DNA of 39,878 nt from an uncultured Halieaceae bacterium. Lineage in GTDB: Bacteria; Pseudomonadota; Gammaproteobacteria; Pseudomonadales; Halieaceae. The notes under the pieces are model-generated. The model saw only the letters and a program-made list of their open reading frames with translations, did not search any database and was not told where the DNA came from. Of this stretch, positions 9,175 to 17,959 are shown piece after piece. Within the stretch, counting starts at the first letter, position 1. Every line of letters begins with the position of its first letter. The stretch lies in NCBI GenBank assembly GCA_913048575.1, contig CAJWWJ010000004.1, positions 1-39,878 on the forward strand, written 5' to 3'. Both the position numbers and the translations under genes were made by a program.

Positions 9175-9939
9175 ATGATGACTATATCGCCGATCAACGC
9201 TTTCAGCGACAACTACATCTGGCTTATCGAGCGGGGTCAACAAGCCTTTGTTGTGGACCCCGGCGAGCCCGATCCGGTGCTGACAAGGTTAGCAGAGCGA
9301 GGGCTTGAGTTAGCGGGCATTTTGATCACGCATCATCATTTCGACCACACTGGTGCGGTACAGGTCTTGCAGGAAAAAACAGGCTGCGATACCTGGGGCC
9401 CGGCCAGCAGCCCCGCAGGGATTTTCGACCATACGGTAACCGAAGGCGATCGCGCGTCTGTGCTGGGTGAGTCCTTTGAGGTACTGGAGGTGCCAGGGCA
9501 CACTCTTGACCACATAGCTTATTTTTGTTCAGCGCAAAGCGCACTGTTTTGCGGTGATACGCTTTTTGTGGGCGGTTGTGGCCGAGTCTTTGAAGGCACG
9601 ACAGCGCAGATGCGCGCTTCGTTGGAAAAACTGAGTGCGCTGCCGACCGATACCCGGATCTATTGCGCACACGAATACACGCTGGGTAATTTAGCCTTTG
9701 CGCAGATGGTGGAGCCAGACAATGTAGCACTCTCGACTTTTGTCGCCGCGTGTCAGGACAAGCGCGCTCGCGACGTACCTACGGTACCCTCGGTTTTAGA
9801 GGGGGAGCTCAGTTATAACCCTTTTCTCAGATGGTCTAGTGCTGCGATCCGTCAAACCCTGATCGATGCCGGGCGATTACGTGACGACAGCCCTGATGGT
9901 GTCTTTTCAGCCGTAAGAGAGTGGAAAAATCAGGCCTAA
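9175..9939 (+). CDS. gloB: Hydroxyacylglutathione hydrolase (glyoxalase II)
   Basis: Hydrolyses S-lactoylglutathione to lactate and glutathione, the second step of methylglyoxal detoxification. The 254-residue protein begins ISPINAFSDNYIWLI, as glyoxalase II enzymes do, and has the full binuclear metal motif THHHFDH (H53, H55, D57, H58), VPGHTLDH, CGDTLFVGGCGRVFEGT and YCAHEYTLGN. C-terminal residues RDDSPDGVFSAVREWKN form the substrate-binding cap. Two adjacent ATGs exist (9175 and 9178); an AAGG at 9161-9164 fits either. It is transcribed divergently from the yafS-like/rnhA/dnaQ operon. Confidence 0.96.
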   Translation: MMTISPINAFSDNYIWLIERGQQAFVVDPGEPDPVLTRLAERGLELAGILITHHHFDHTGAVQVLQEKTGCDTWGPASSPAGIFDHTVTEGDRASVLGESFEVLEVPGHTLDHIAYFCSAQSALFCGDTLFVGGCGRVFEGTTAQMRASLEKLSALPTDTRIYCAHEYTLGNLAFAQMVEPDNVALSTFVAACQDKRARDVPTVPSVLEGELSYNPFLRWSSAAIRQTLIDAGRLRDDSPDGVFSAVREWKNQA

Positions 9940-10063
9940 GATCGCAAAAAGTGACAAACCTTGGGTTCTCGCCTTCCCGACACAGAGCGATTGCGCTATC
10001 GTGCCCAGCGTTTTGATCTAATGCCCATCAATTACTGGGCCAAGCTAACAGAAGGAATACACC

Positions 10064-10681
10064 ATGAAACTGTTGAAGTTAGTTCCCCTCTCTCTCGCTG
10101 CACTTTGGGTGATTGTGCCCGCAGTCAGTTTTGCAGGACACCATGAAGCCGGCGAGACCGTTGTTCACGAAAATGCTGACGATGTCGTGTGGGCATCTGG
10201 CGGCCGCGCCATCGTTGCCGAGGTGGAGGGCGAAGTCATTGCGGTTGACTTAGAAGCTCGCGAGCTTGTTGTGCGCGGACCCGGCGGTAACTTCGTCACC
10301 TTAAGCGCGCGGGAGGACGGTGTCGATATTAGCCAAATTGTCCCCGGCGACACGATCATAGCGGATTACGTGGCCTCGATTGAGGCGGAGGTTCGGCAGC
10401 CCACCGCCGAAGAGCTGGCTGAGCCTTGGGTCGTTATTGGCGAGCAGGGCAATACGGGCGCCGATGACAGTGTCACCGCAGCGGGTGTGGCGCGCCTGGT
10501 GCGAGCCGTGTGCACCATCGAAGCAATGGACAGCGCAGGCAATGTCACCATTAAAGACGCGCGTGGTCGATTGCACACAATTGGTGGCGTCGAGCTCGAT
10601 AAGTTGGATAACGTGCGCCTAGGCGATTCGGTAGTGATCGTCTTTACTGAGGCACTGGTGATGTCGCTCAAAGAGGTCTGA
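10064..10681 (+). CDS. Exported protein of unknown function with two similar beta-rich modules
   Basis: I do not recognise a family. The 205-residue product has an N-terminal signal peptide (KLLK, a hydrophobic core, probable cleavage after VSFA at 24) and no later membrane segment, so it is predicted periplasmic. Two stretches look alike: about 53-106 (EVEGEVIAVDLEARELVVRG ending in VPGDTIIADYVASIEA) and about 146-200 (VCTIEAMDSAGNVTIKDA ending in VRLGDSVVIVFTEALV). Each is a run of short strands with a G-D-turn near its end, resembling small beta-barrel modules of the DUF5666 kind; that comparison is weak. The linker is acidic. A good SD (AAGGA, 10052-10056) precedes the ATG, and a strong terminator follows the stop. 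It stands as a single-gene unit 124 bp after gloB. Confidence 0.72.
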   Translation: MKLLKLVPLSLAALWVIVPAVSFAGHHEAGETVVHENADDVVWASGGRAIVAEVEGEVIAVDLEARELVVRGPGGNFVTLSAREDGVDISQIVPGDTIIADYVASIEAEVRQPTAEELAEPWVVIGEQGNTGADDSVTAAGVARLVRAVCTIEAMDSAGNVTIKDARGRLHTIGGVELDKLDNVRLGDSVVIVFTEALVMSLKEV

Positions 10682-10701
10682 TACCGACTCGGAAAGACAA
10701 G

Positions 10702-10727
10702 AACCCGGCTTTCAGCCGGGTTTTTTT
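10702..10727 (+). terminator. Intrinsic terminator after the exported protein gene
   Basis: Perfect 9-bp stem AACCCGGCT (10702-10710) / AGCCGGGTT (10714-10722) with a TTC loop, continuing into a run of T to 10727. It ends the 10064-10681 transcript. The last bases overlap the stop codon of the convergent AddA-like gene. Confidence 0.87.
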
Positions 10728-13700
10728 ATGGTGTCGTCGAAAGCACTTTAATCGACGGAAAGTACAGCGCGGTTTTGATGGCCTGGTGGGGCTTCACCAC
10801 AGTGAGCTCACCTAATAGCTCGGCATAGATTCGCAATTGATCTCGGTAGTGAGCCTGCTCCCTTGCTATAAAGCTATCGATAGGCTCGTCCAACAAGGGG
10901 GCACTCGTTTTATAGTCGATGACCCAGCGCAACCCTGTTTCTGAATCAAGAAAAGTACGATCAATCACGTACCCTTTTAGCTCACCGGCTTCCATTCGGC
11001 TCAGTGCCAGTTCACTTTGAGCCTCTGGATGAGCGCCGAGGATCCATCGACCTGTCGGACAGCTCAGTGTATTGCTCAGCAAGTGCAAGCAATGCTCCTC
11101 CACTACCGTCATCGCGTCAGCTGCAAGAGCAGTTTGCTGTAAGCCACCGCGAATCCACTGCTTGATACGATCATCGGGTTCCGCCGGCAACGGTGCGCTG
11201 GCGAGTAATTCGAGTATCCGGTGAGTAATGACCCCGGTGATTCGCTCTACGCGATGACTCCGTACCTGAATAAGTGGCGCTGGCTCGATGGCTGCCGTTG
11301 CCCTGACTTCTGGCGGCAGCGTCATACCCCCGCCGCGGAGTCGATCTTTCGATAGTCGGTAAAGCCCCGTTTTTGCTGTCGGCGCATCCTCATCGCACAC
11401 GATTGTCTGCGCAGATGCCGTCTGAGTGGCAGGTTCCACACTGACGGGTGATGCCGAATCGTTGATGACGTTCGTTAACAACGCCAGCATCGATCCTGTT
11501 GGCGCGGTGAAATCATCGCCATCATCGGGCTTGACGGCACATCCACTGAGGACTGCACGCCGACGAGCCCGCGTCACGCCAACATACAACAACCGCTTGA
11601 GTTCTTCGGAGTCCTTTTGTTTTTGTAGCCAATTGAGATAGTTATAGAGCGACTTGTCCTCTTTTTCTTGATCATCCGCCGCAATCAAAAGCCCACCGGT
11701 CTGTTCGGTTCCATGCCAATGCCACCGCAATAACTCACGCTGCACCGGTCTCGTACGGCGATGTAGAGACGGCATAAAAACATAATCAAACTCGAGACCC
11801 TTCGCTTTGTGGAAAGACATAATTCGGATGGGGTTATCGGCCTCAGACGTTCCAGGCGTAACGTCTGAGAGCGATAGTGACAACCACTCGACGTCCAGCC
11901 CGATACCCGCTCGCTCCGCTCGCCGCAAACACTCAAAAAACGAGTATACCGACGATAAATCAGAGGGTAGGACACTCACGGGCCCCTCAAGTCGCAGCCA
12001 TATCTGTTCCAGCCAGACAGGCAAGGCTAATCGGTCTCGTTTGCTTTGCCCCCACTCGAGAGCCTGTTTGAGATGAGTGATTCTTGCTACTGCCTCTCTC
12101 TCCAGCTCTAGGCTCGGCGGCGGTGTCAATAGCTTCAGCAGATCAAATGGTCGTTCCGGCTGATCGATGAGCAGACGGTCGATTGATCCGAGGTCGAGAC
12201 CACACCAAGGGCTCCTAAGCAGCGTGAGCGCCGCAATGTTATCGGCAGGGTTAGCCAGCCATGAGCAGAGTGCCATGAGATCTTGAATGACGCTCCGGTC
12301 AGCCAGCGACTGGAGCGCTTCTCCAGACACTGGAATATCTCGACTCGACAGCGCGTCCATCACGGGGTCGGCATGCTTTTTGGCTCTTACCAATACCGCA
12401 ATCGTGGCACTAGGATGAGTTTGTCGCAGCTTTGTCACGGTGTCGGCGATAAACGTCGCTTCTTCGACCTCAGATCCCTCCTCGTGGGTCACAACGTCTA
12501 CGCCCTCCCCCACACCGCTGTCGTCGAGAGACTTAGCACTGATGGCGCGCACGTGACTCACTCGACCAATGTTGATGTCGTCGACCTTTCCCATCAGGTC
12601 CGAAAACACACGATTCACCCAGCTCACTACCGCTGGTCGTGACCGGAAGTTTTGCGACAGTGTCAATGCTTCTAACGTCAGCCCGGCCAGTCCGTTTTGC
12701 CGAATCTGCAGAAAAAGCCGTACATCGGCATAACGAAATCCATAAATGGATTGCATGCCATCACCGACAATAAACAGCGTGCGTGGCATAGCACCGGTCG
12801 CATTATGCTCAGCCCACCCGCGCGTGAGACGTCTTAGGAACTCTGCTTGAGAGGATGAAGTATCTTGGAATTCATCGACAAGAATATGTTCAAGCTGATA
12901 GTCCAGCCGCTCTGCCAACGCCGTAGGCTGCTCGTCACCACCAAGTGCTTGGCTGGCTGCTAACGCAATATGGGTATGATCAACGGTACCAGTGCGCTGA
13001 AAGGCCAGCAGCAAATGGGCTTGTAATACCGGTAATAACGACGACAGCAAGACTACAAGCTGCCATCCCTGACCCCGTGCGAGAGGATTGGGCAAATATC
13101 GCACTTCAATGAGCGCTTCCCGCAATGGCTCACTATCACCGTAACGTGCCAGTAGGGCTAAAAACCGCTCCTTTAAATCGGCGTCTTTTTGGAATCCTTG
13201 CTTGGCATTGATGCCTCTGGCTTTGCGCCAGGTCAGATCATTCGTTAGAAATGCCCCAGAAACGGCGCGCCAACCCTCAAGCGCCTCGGCGTTGTGTGTG
13301 AGTGTGATGGGCGACAACGCTAAAACTTCCCGCGCACCATTGATCACCTCGCAGAGTTCCTGAGTGTCGTGAGTAAATAGCTCAGATAGCGCGTCAAGCC
13401 GGTCATTCACAAGATCGGCGACCGTCGACTCAATAGCGTGCTCCGCACTAGTGGGATCGTGATGCTGACCGATGTGGGGCCCCCAGTCGCCACGACGAGA
13501 TAACAGCGCCACCAATAAATCAGACACCTTGTTCCAGCGGTTGTCGAAATGACCAAGTAACGCGGAGATACTTTCCCCCACCTTGCCAACGCTAGCTTGA
13601 TGTAAGAAATCGCTCACCGCGCGTTCGTACAGGGGGACCGCATTATCAACCGGCTCAGCGATGCCCCCCATTCCACTTAGGATGGGCATTTGACGCGTCA

Positions 13701-14079
13701 ACTCGTGGCAAAAGCTATCGATGGTCCTCAGGTTCAGGCTCGACTCATCAAGCCGCCAGCTCCGTTCCTGTGCATGTGCTAACACCTGTTGTGCTAGGTC
13801 TCGAGTCACTCGCTCATGTGCCGCCTCGATCGGCGCGTCTGCGCTAGCCTGCTCGAGCTTTTCCATAATGCGCGCGGCCATCTCGCTCGCTGCCTTGCGC
13901 GTGAAAGTAATTGCCAATACTTGCTCAGGCCGGTCGACTCTCGCTAACAATGCCAGCAAGCGCTGCGTCAGCAGTTCGGTTTTACCAGAGCCCGCTGGTG
14001 CACTGACGCAAAAACTCATGCTCGGATTAATCGCGCGCTCACGCGCTGCCTGGTCGTCAGATAGCACCCTCGACCTCAC
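10726..14079 (-). CDS. AddA/RecB-like UvrD-family helicase with C-terminal PD-(D/E)XK nuclease
   Basis: ATP-dependent helicase-nuclease predicted to process double-strand breaks for recombination. The 1117-residue protein has a Walker A APAGSGKT (27-34), then superfamily-1 motifs including ITFTRKAASEMAARI, DEFQDTSSSQAEFL (Walker B), GDGMQSIYGFRYADV, LSQNFRSRPAVV, FHKAKGLEFDYVF and LYVGVTRARRR. The last 100 residues hold a RecB-type nuclease: GYVIDRTF, WVIDYKTSAP and a YRDQLRIYAELL motif. This domain order is that of AddA. The GTG start lies inside the end of the AddB-like gene (23-nt overlap), so the two are coupled. No recB, recC or recD is in the window; whether the genome also has RecBCD cannot be judged here. 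Confidence 0.9.
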   Translation of the reverse strand: MRSRVLSDDQAARERAINPSMSFCVSAPAGSGKTELLTQRLLALLARVDRPEQVLAITFTRKAASEMAARIMEKLEQASADAPIEAAHERVTRDLAQQVLAHAQERSWRLDESSLNLRTIDSFCHELTRQMPILSGMGGIAEPVDNAVPLYERAVSDFLHQASVGKVGESISALLGHFDNRWNKVSDLLVALLSRRGDWGPHIGQHHDPTSAEHAIESTVADLVNDRLDALSELFTHDTQELCEVINGAREVLALSPITLTHNAEALEGWRAVSGAFLTNDLTWRKARGINAKQGFQKDADLKERFLALLARYGDSEPLREALIEVRYLPNPLARGQGWQLVVLLSSLLPVLQAHLLLAFQRTGTVDHTHIALAASQALGGDEQPTALAERLDYQLEHILVDEFQDTSSSQAEFLRRLTRGWAEHNATGAMPRTLFIVGDGMQSIYGFRYADVRLFLQIRQNGLAGLTLEALTLSQNFRSRPAVVSWVNRVFSDLMGKVDDINIGRVSHVRAISAKSLDDSGVGEGVDVVTHEEGSEVEEATFIADTVTKLRQTHPSATIAVLVRAKKHADPVMDALSSRDIPVSGEALQSLADRSVIQDLMALCSWLANPADNIAALTLLRSPWCGLDLGSIDRLLIDQPERPFDLLKLLTPPPSLELEREAVARITHLKQALEWGQSKRDRLALPVWLEQIWLRLEGPVSVLPSDLSSVYSFFECLRRAERAGIGLDVEWLSLSLSDVTPGTSEADNPIRIMSFHKAKGLEFDYVFMPSLHRRTRPVQRELLRWHWHGTEQTGGLLIAADDQEKEDKSLYNYLNWLQKQKDSEELKRLLYVGVTRARRRAVLSGCAVKPDDGDDFTAPTGSMLALLTNVINDSASPVSVEPATQTASAQTIVCDEDAPTAKTGLYRLSKDRLRGGGMTLPPEVRATAAIEPAPLIQVRSHRVERITGVITHRILELLASAPLPAEPDDRIKQWIRGGLQQTALAADAMTVVEEHCLHLLSNTLSCPTGRWILGAHPEAQSELALSRMEAGELKGYVIDRTFLDSETGLRWVIDYKTSAPLLDEPIDSFIAREQAHYRDQLRIYAELLGELTVVKPHQAIKTALYFPSIKVLSTTP

Positions 14080-16729
14080 CAGCTCGGGTCATCTCGCCCG
14101 GCTCCAGTTGGCGGACCCTGCAGACCGAAGCAAGATCGCAGTAGCGACAGGCACCGCTGACCGGGTCCACCCGAGCATTTCCTGCGATGAAATCATTGGC
14201 GAGCGCAGTCAAATTGCTACGCCACGCCTCGACAAGCTCTTGCCATTGCTCAGCGACTCCCTTGGTTTGTTGCTGCAGCGACTTTTCATTAGGACTGGAA
14301 AGTCCTAACCCCTCGCCCAGCCCCACGAACTGCGGCGGTTGCTCAGCCATGCTGGCAAATGCGATGCCTTCAATTTTCTCATCCAGTAAGGCGTACAGCG
14401 GCAGCTGGGGTTCTCCAGGACGTGCCCCCATCCATTGGCTGCGCGCGGGTGCGCGCGTTTTATAGTCGATGACCATTCTGCGCCCATCTTCTAACTCGTC
14501 GACACGGTCTGGACGCAACGAGAGCTCGAGATCTCCCAGACGAAGACGATGCGCTTGTTCTGCCTCTGCAACTCGAAACGAACCCTTTCTGTTTTGTTCG
14601 AGATGTAACCAGGGCAATAACACCTGTCGACAATACGCGTGTTCTAAATCCCAGCAGGCAGTGCCCACTCGCTCCCTGAGACTAAATCCACGACGCTCAC
14701 AGCTCGCTTGAAGATCCTGCAATGCACCGAGAATCGCGCTGTCGAGTGTGGCCTGAAGGGCTTCACCGGTAAGCAGATTCAACCGCTGCTGGTCATCTAC
14801 CTCTCGCCAGAATCGAAATAACGCCTCATGAAGCAACGCGCCGCGCTCAGCACTTGAAAAGCCTATCACCGAAGTCGCCAACGACGTCGGTCTCAATCGA
14901 TGTTTTACGAGAGCGCGAAACGGGCAGGCCGCTTGGTCTTTGATCAGTGAAGTGCCGCCAGTCCGATGCCCTTCCGGTACGGGCACTGCCCCTTCCGGGG
15001 GCATGGGCTCTAACGCATGGTTTGCATACCAACGAGACCATAATGACACCGCCGCTCGAGACTCAGTTGTCTTCGTGATAAGAGCGCTAGGTTTAGCAGG
15101 CAAACCCGCATCGGATTCATGGTACGTCATCGTCAATGATGTCGATTCAGCCCGCCAGATTCCAAGCATCAGGGTTGCTGCATCATGCCGCGATTGTTCA
15201 TCTGTTTCTGGGAGCTCGAGCGCTTTCTGCAGCGGTAGCGGCAGGAAGGGCTCGATTCGCCGCTTGGCTGGGAGCGTGGATTGCTGTGCCCCACAGATCC
15301 ACATCGCTGTGTACTGACCGCCCAGTGCTTCCAATGGCCCCATCACTTGGACGCTGTCGTAGGGTGTTTTGGGTTGGAATATGGCGTCGTTGAGCACTGC
15401 TCGCCACAGGGTGAGTGCTGAATCGAATGTCTGATGAGGTAATACCATTGCCAAATCAGCGAGCGCATCCAAACTTGAATCGAGTCGATCGAGTTGCTGG
15501 TACTCAATCGAGTCGAGTGATGCTCTTGCCGGCCACTGCCAGATGCCTAGCCGCTCGCGCAGCACCTCTGACCAGTCGGTAAGGCTTTTGACGCCTAGCT
15601 GCTGGCGGCTTGAACGGAGGGTGCGCAAGGTCGTCGTTAACGTCGATTCTGGCATTACCACCGTACTCATATGAAGCGTTGACGCCATCGATATCTCAGC
15701 ACTTCCCATTCGAAACTGCTGGTCAATCAGTGTTAACGTCTTCTGAGGGTATTCTTGAGAAAAGGGCAAAAAAGGTGATCGCAACAGTGCAAGCCAATCG
15801 GTGCGACCGAGTGGCCGCGTCTCCCACTCGAGTGCTAGCAGAAGGTCTCGGTACATCGGGGTGGTACCGAGGGGCATACCTGTTGAGAAATTCACGGGTA
15901 GGTCGTTGTATTGCGAATCTAGGCAGTCAAATTGCTCGCGCAGTCGATACTCCAATTGATCGCGATCTGCCTCTAGGTCGAGTAATACAATTGCGGTGCG
16001 GGAGTGCTCCTGCTGGCTGTTTTGAAAAGCCCATTCAGCCGCTGCCGCCAGCTCGTCTTCTCTTGAAGGAAAGGCGACCGCCACTACCTCATCCTGTTGG
16101 CGACATGGCGGTTCGATGACGGTCACCTGACAGAGATGTTCGAGTACGCGCTGGGGTAATGGCGCCAGTTTTGGCGCGGCATACAGACCAACCGCTTCTT
16201 TTTCAAAGCCACTGATCGACAGTAGCTGCTGGTAGGTGTTATATCGAGTCGTCGCGTCCAATTGCAACAACCTTTGCTCAAACCGTTGCGCCCACCGAGC
16301 AAAAACACTGCAATCCTCATCGAACTGAAAATAGCTCCACAGTCCCTCTAGCCGCTCAGCTTGAAACAGCAATAATCGATCTCGTGCGATCTTTGCCCGG
16401 CTCGCTGCTGCACGAGGGTGCATTAATGAAAACCCATCGCTTTCAGCAATATCCTCTTTAATGATTTGCTGCCATAACACCAATTCTTGCTGATGTGATA
16501 ACAGCCGTAGACTCGGCAGGTGTCCTAACTCAATGCACTCAGACCAAATGCTCTCGAGCCACCCATCCACTGCTTCTACGCGTGGCGTGATGACCGCTGA
16601 GTGGTTGCTTGGCTGCTGCGCTACCCAGCTTCGCGTGATGTCGCGAGCCAGCCGTTTCCCAGGCGTCAGTATGATCTGGCGCTGCTCAAGGAACGGCAGA
16701 AATAAGGTGAGATCTACAGCGGGAAGCAT
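14057..16729 (-). CDS. AddB-like PD-(D/E)XK nuclease, probable iron-sulfur repair protein
   Basis: An 890-residue partner of the AddA-like protein. The C-terminal third has a nuclease core: LRPDRVDEL (about 741), VIDYKTRAP (about 755) and EPQLPLYALL. Four cysteines are arranged as in AddB iron-sulfur nucleases: one before the nuclease domain in QAACPFRAL (about 600) and three after it, C861, C864 and C870 (CRYCDLASVC). The N-terminus (ILTPGKRLARDI) lacks a GKT/S Walker A loop, so it is probably not an active ATPase, unlike Firmicutes AddB. The size and features fit the roughly 900-residue AddB-related 'probable DNA repair protein' group (TIGR03623, from memory). It comes first in a two-gene operon with the helicase. 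Confidence 0.87.
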   Translation of the reverse strand: MLPAVDLTLFLPFLEQRQIILTPGKRLARDITRSWVAQQPSNHSAVITPRVEAVDGWLESIWSECIELGHLPSLRLLSHQQELVLWQQIIKEDIAESDGFSLMHPRAAASRAKIARDRLLLFQAERLEGLWSYFQFDEDCSVFARWAQRFEQRLLQLDATTRYNTYQQLLSISGFEKEAVGLYAAPKLAPLPQRVLEHLCQVTVIEPPCRQQDEVVAVAFPSREDELAAAAEWAFQNSQQEHSRTAIVLLDLEADRDQLEYRLREQFDCLDSQYNDLPVNFSTGMPLGTTPMYRDLLLALEWETRPLGRTDWLALLRSPFLPFSQEYPQKTLTLIDQQFRMGSAEISMASTLHMSTVVMPESTLTTTLRTLRSSRQQLGVKSLTDWSEVLRERLGIWQWPARASLDSIEYQQLDRLDSSLDALADLAMVLPHQTFDSALTLWRAVLNDAIFQPKTPYDSVQVMGPLEALGGQYTAMWICGAQQSTLPAKRRIEPFLPLPLQKALELPETDEQSRHDAATLMLGIWRAESTSLTMTYHESDAGLPAKPSALITKTTESRAAVSLWSRWYANHALEPMPPEGAVPVPEGHRTGGTSLIKDQAACPFRALVKHRLRPTSLATSVIGFSSAERGALLHEALFRFWREVDDQQRLNLLTGEALQATLDSAILGALQDLQASCERRGFSLRERVGTACWDLEHAYCRQVLLPWLHLEQNRKGSFRVAEAEQAHRLRLGDLELSLRPDRVDELEDGRRMVIDYKTRAPARSQWMGARPGEPQLPLYALLDEKIEGIAFASMAEQPPQFVGLGEGLGLSSPNEKSLQQQTKGVAEQWQELVEAWRSNLTALANDFIAGNARVDPVSGACRYCDLASVCRVRQLEPGEMTRAGEVEGAI

Positions 16730-16951
16730 GTGTCATTGTATCCCACGTTGGTCAGCCTACGGGAAAGATCGCTTCATGACTCTGACGCGTTAGCTGCGCT
16801 GATTACGGGTTGCCGGCCGTGCCAGAGGCGCTTCCGTCCACTGTGCTCCGCGCTCTTGTCACGCAAGGTGCAAATAGGCGAGTCATTTTGTCGCCTGCGT
16901 CTCAGTGAGGTAGGCCTGCCTGCCCCTTTCTGGCATCCGCGGCGGAGTGCG

Positions 16952-17527
16952 CTAGTAGTAAGCCTGGCTGCGATCTGTGTGGTCTGTCGTGTCGCGAACG
17001 CCTGCCAGCTGCGGTATTTGCTCCAGTAGCGTTTTTTCGACGCCGCCTTTCAGGGTCATATCAACCGCACTGCACCCCTGGCATCCACCACCAAAACGCA
17101 GGACTGCAAACTGATCGTCGGTCACTTCGATCAGGGACACTTCACCCCCATGGGCCGCCAGCGAGGGATTTACTTCGTTATATAACACGTAATTAATCCG
17201 ATCCTCTATTGGACTGTCATCGGATACGCGTGGCATTTTGGCATTGGGCGCCTTGATAGTCAGCTGCCCGCCCATCTTGTCGGGCGAGTAGTCGACCAGC
17301 GCATCCTCCAAGAATGGCACGCTACGGCCCTGAAACCACGCGGCAAAGGAATCGTAGGACTGCTCAACATCTCCCTCTTCAATATCGCCCTCGCGGCAGT
17401 AGGCAATGCACGTCTCTGCTCTTGGTGTTCCCGGTTCATTGATAAACACCCTCACGCCCAGCGCATCAGATTGCTTAGACAGCAATTCCGCCAAATACGT
17501 TTGTGCCGATTCAGTGATCGTGATCAT
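16952..17527 (-). CDS. nfuA: NfuA, iron-sulfur cluster carrier
   Basis: Delivers 4Fe-4S clusters to client proteins and supports cluster biogenesis under stress. The 191-residue product has an N-terminal degenerate A-type (HesB-like) domain (1-95) and a C-terminal Nfu domain (about 105-180). The cluster-binding CxxC is C149/C152 in [20 protein letters not shown], at the same numbering I recall for E. coli NfuA. It stands alone, divergent from the DUF2970 gene. 222 bp separate it from the AddB-like gene, and that gap shows no ORF or clear terminator. Possible clients nearby include the AddB-like protein and ETF-QO, which is only an inference. Confidence 0.96.
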   Translation of the reverse strand: MITITESAQTYLAELLSKQSDALGVRVFINEPGTPRAETCIAYCREGDIEEGDVEQSYDSFAAWFQGRSVPFLEDALVDYSPDKMGGQLTIKAPNAKMPRVSDDSPIEDRINYVLYNEVNPSLAAHGGEVSLIEVTDDQFAVLRFGGGCQGCSAVDMTLKGGVEKTLLEQIPQLAGVRDTTDHTDRSQAYY

Positions 17528-17698
17528 TGTCGCCCACCTTTTTTTACCGCCTATTTATACAGGCAGATAATAACGCGATAAACTATGGCTGCCAATTAAG
17601 CCGACGCCAAAAAGCCAGTCCAGGGGCCGTGCTGCTCCCGCACCACAGAGCCAATCATTATGCTGGTCGTATCACCTCAGCGTTAACCAGAGACACTA

Positions 17699-17959
17699 AT
17701 GACAGATCAAGAGCCGAACGGACAAGCCAGCCAGAGTGACTCGCCTGCAGCACCCGCAGTTGAGAACCTGACTCGCTCTCTAAGCTGGGCTGACACGATC
17801 CGCTCCGGGCTATTGGCCGGGCTCGGCGTGCAAAGTAGCAGCAACCGCGAACGAGACTTTCAGCAAGGCTCCGTCATGCGTTTTGTGGCGGTTGGTGTGG
17901 GCCTCACTGCTGTGTTTGTGCTGTCTCTCCTGTTTTTGGTCAAGGCGTTGGTCAATTGA
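17699..17959 (+). CDS. DUF2970 small membrane protein
   Basis: An 86-residue protein: a polar, disordered-looking N-terminus (1-27), then the DUF2970 signature LLAGLGVQSSSNRERDF (about 39-55) and a single C-terminal transmembrane helix (FVAVGVGLTAVFVLSLLFLV). Members are found as single-helix inner-membrane proteins across Proteobacteria and have no known function. The stop overlaps the start of the downstream PLP dehydratase as TTGA, so the pair is translationally coupled. A poor SD precedes the ATG. Confidence 0.82.
   Translation: MTDQEPNGQASQSDSPAAPAVENLTRSLSWADTIRSGLLAGLGVQSSSNRERDFQQGSVMRFVAVGVGLTAVFVLSLLFLVKALVN

Noticed and set aside
14187-14465. Long open frames antisense to the AddAB-like genes (also 13721-14308, 15610-16119)
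   Set aside because: They mirror codon structure of the real genes, are Ser/Arg/Pro-rich and lack start signals or family motifs.
16730-17029. 99-codon + strand frame overlapping the nfuA end
   Set aside because: Low-complexity Cys/Arg-rich translation, overlaps a certain gene, no RBS.
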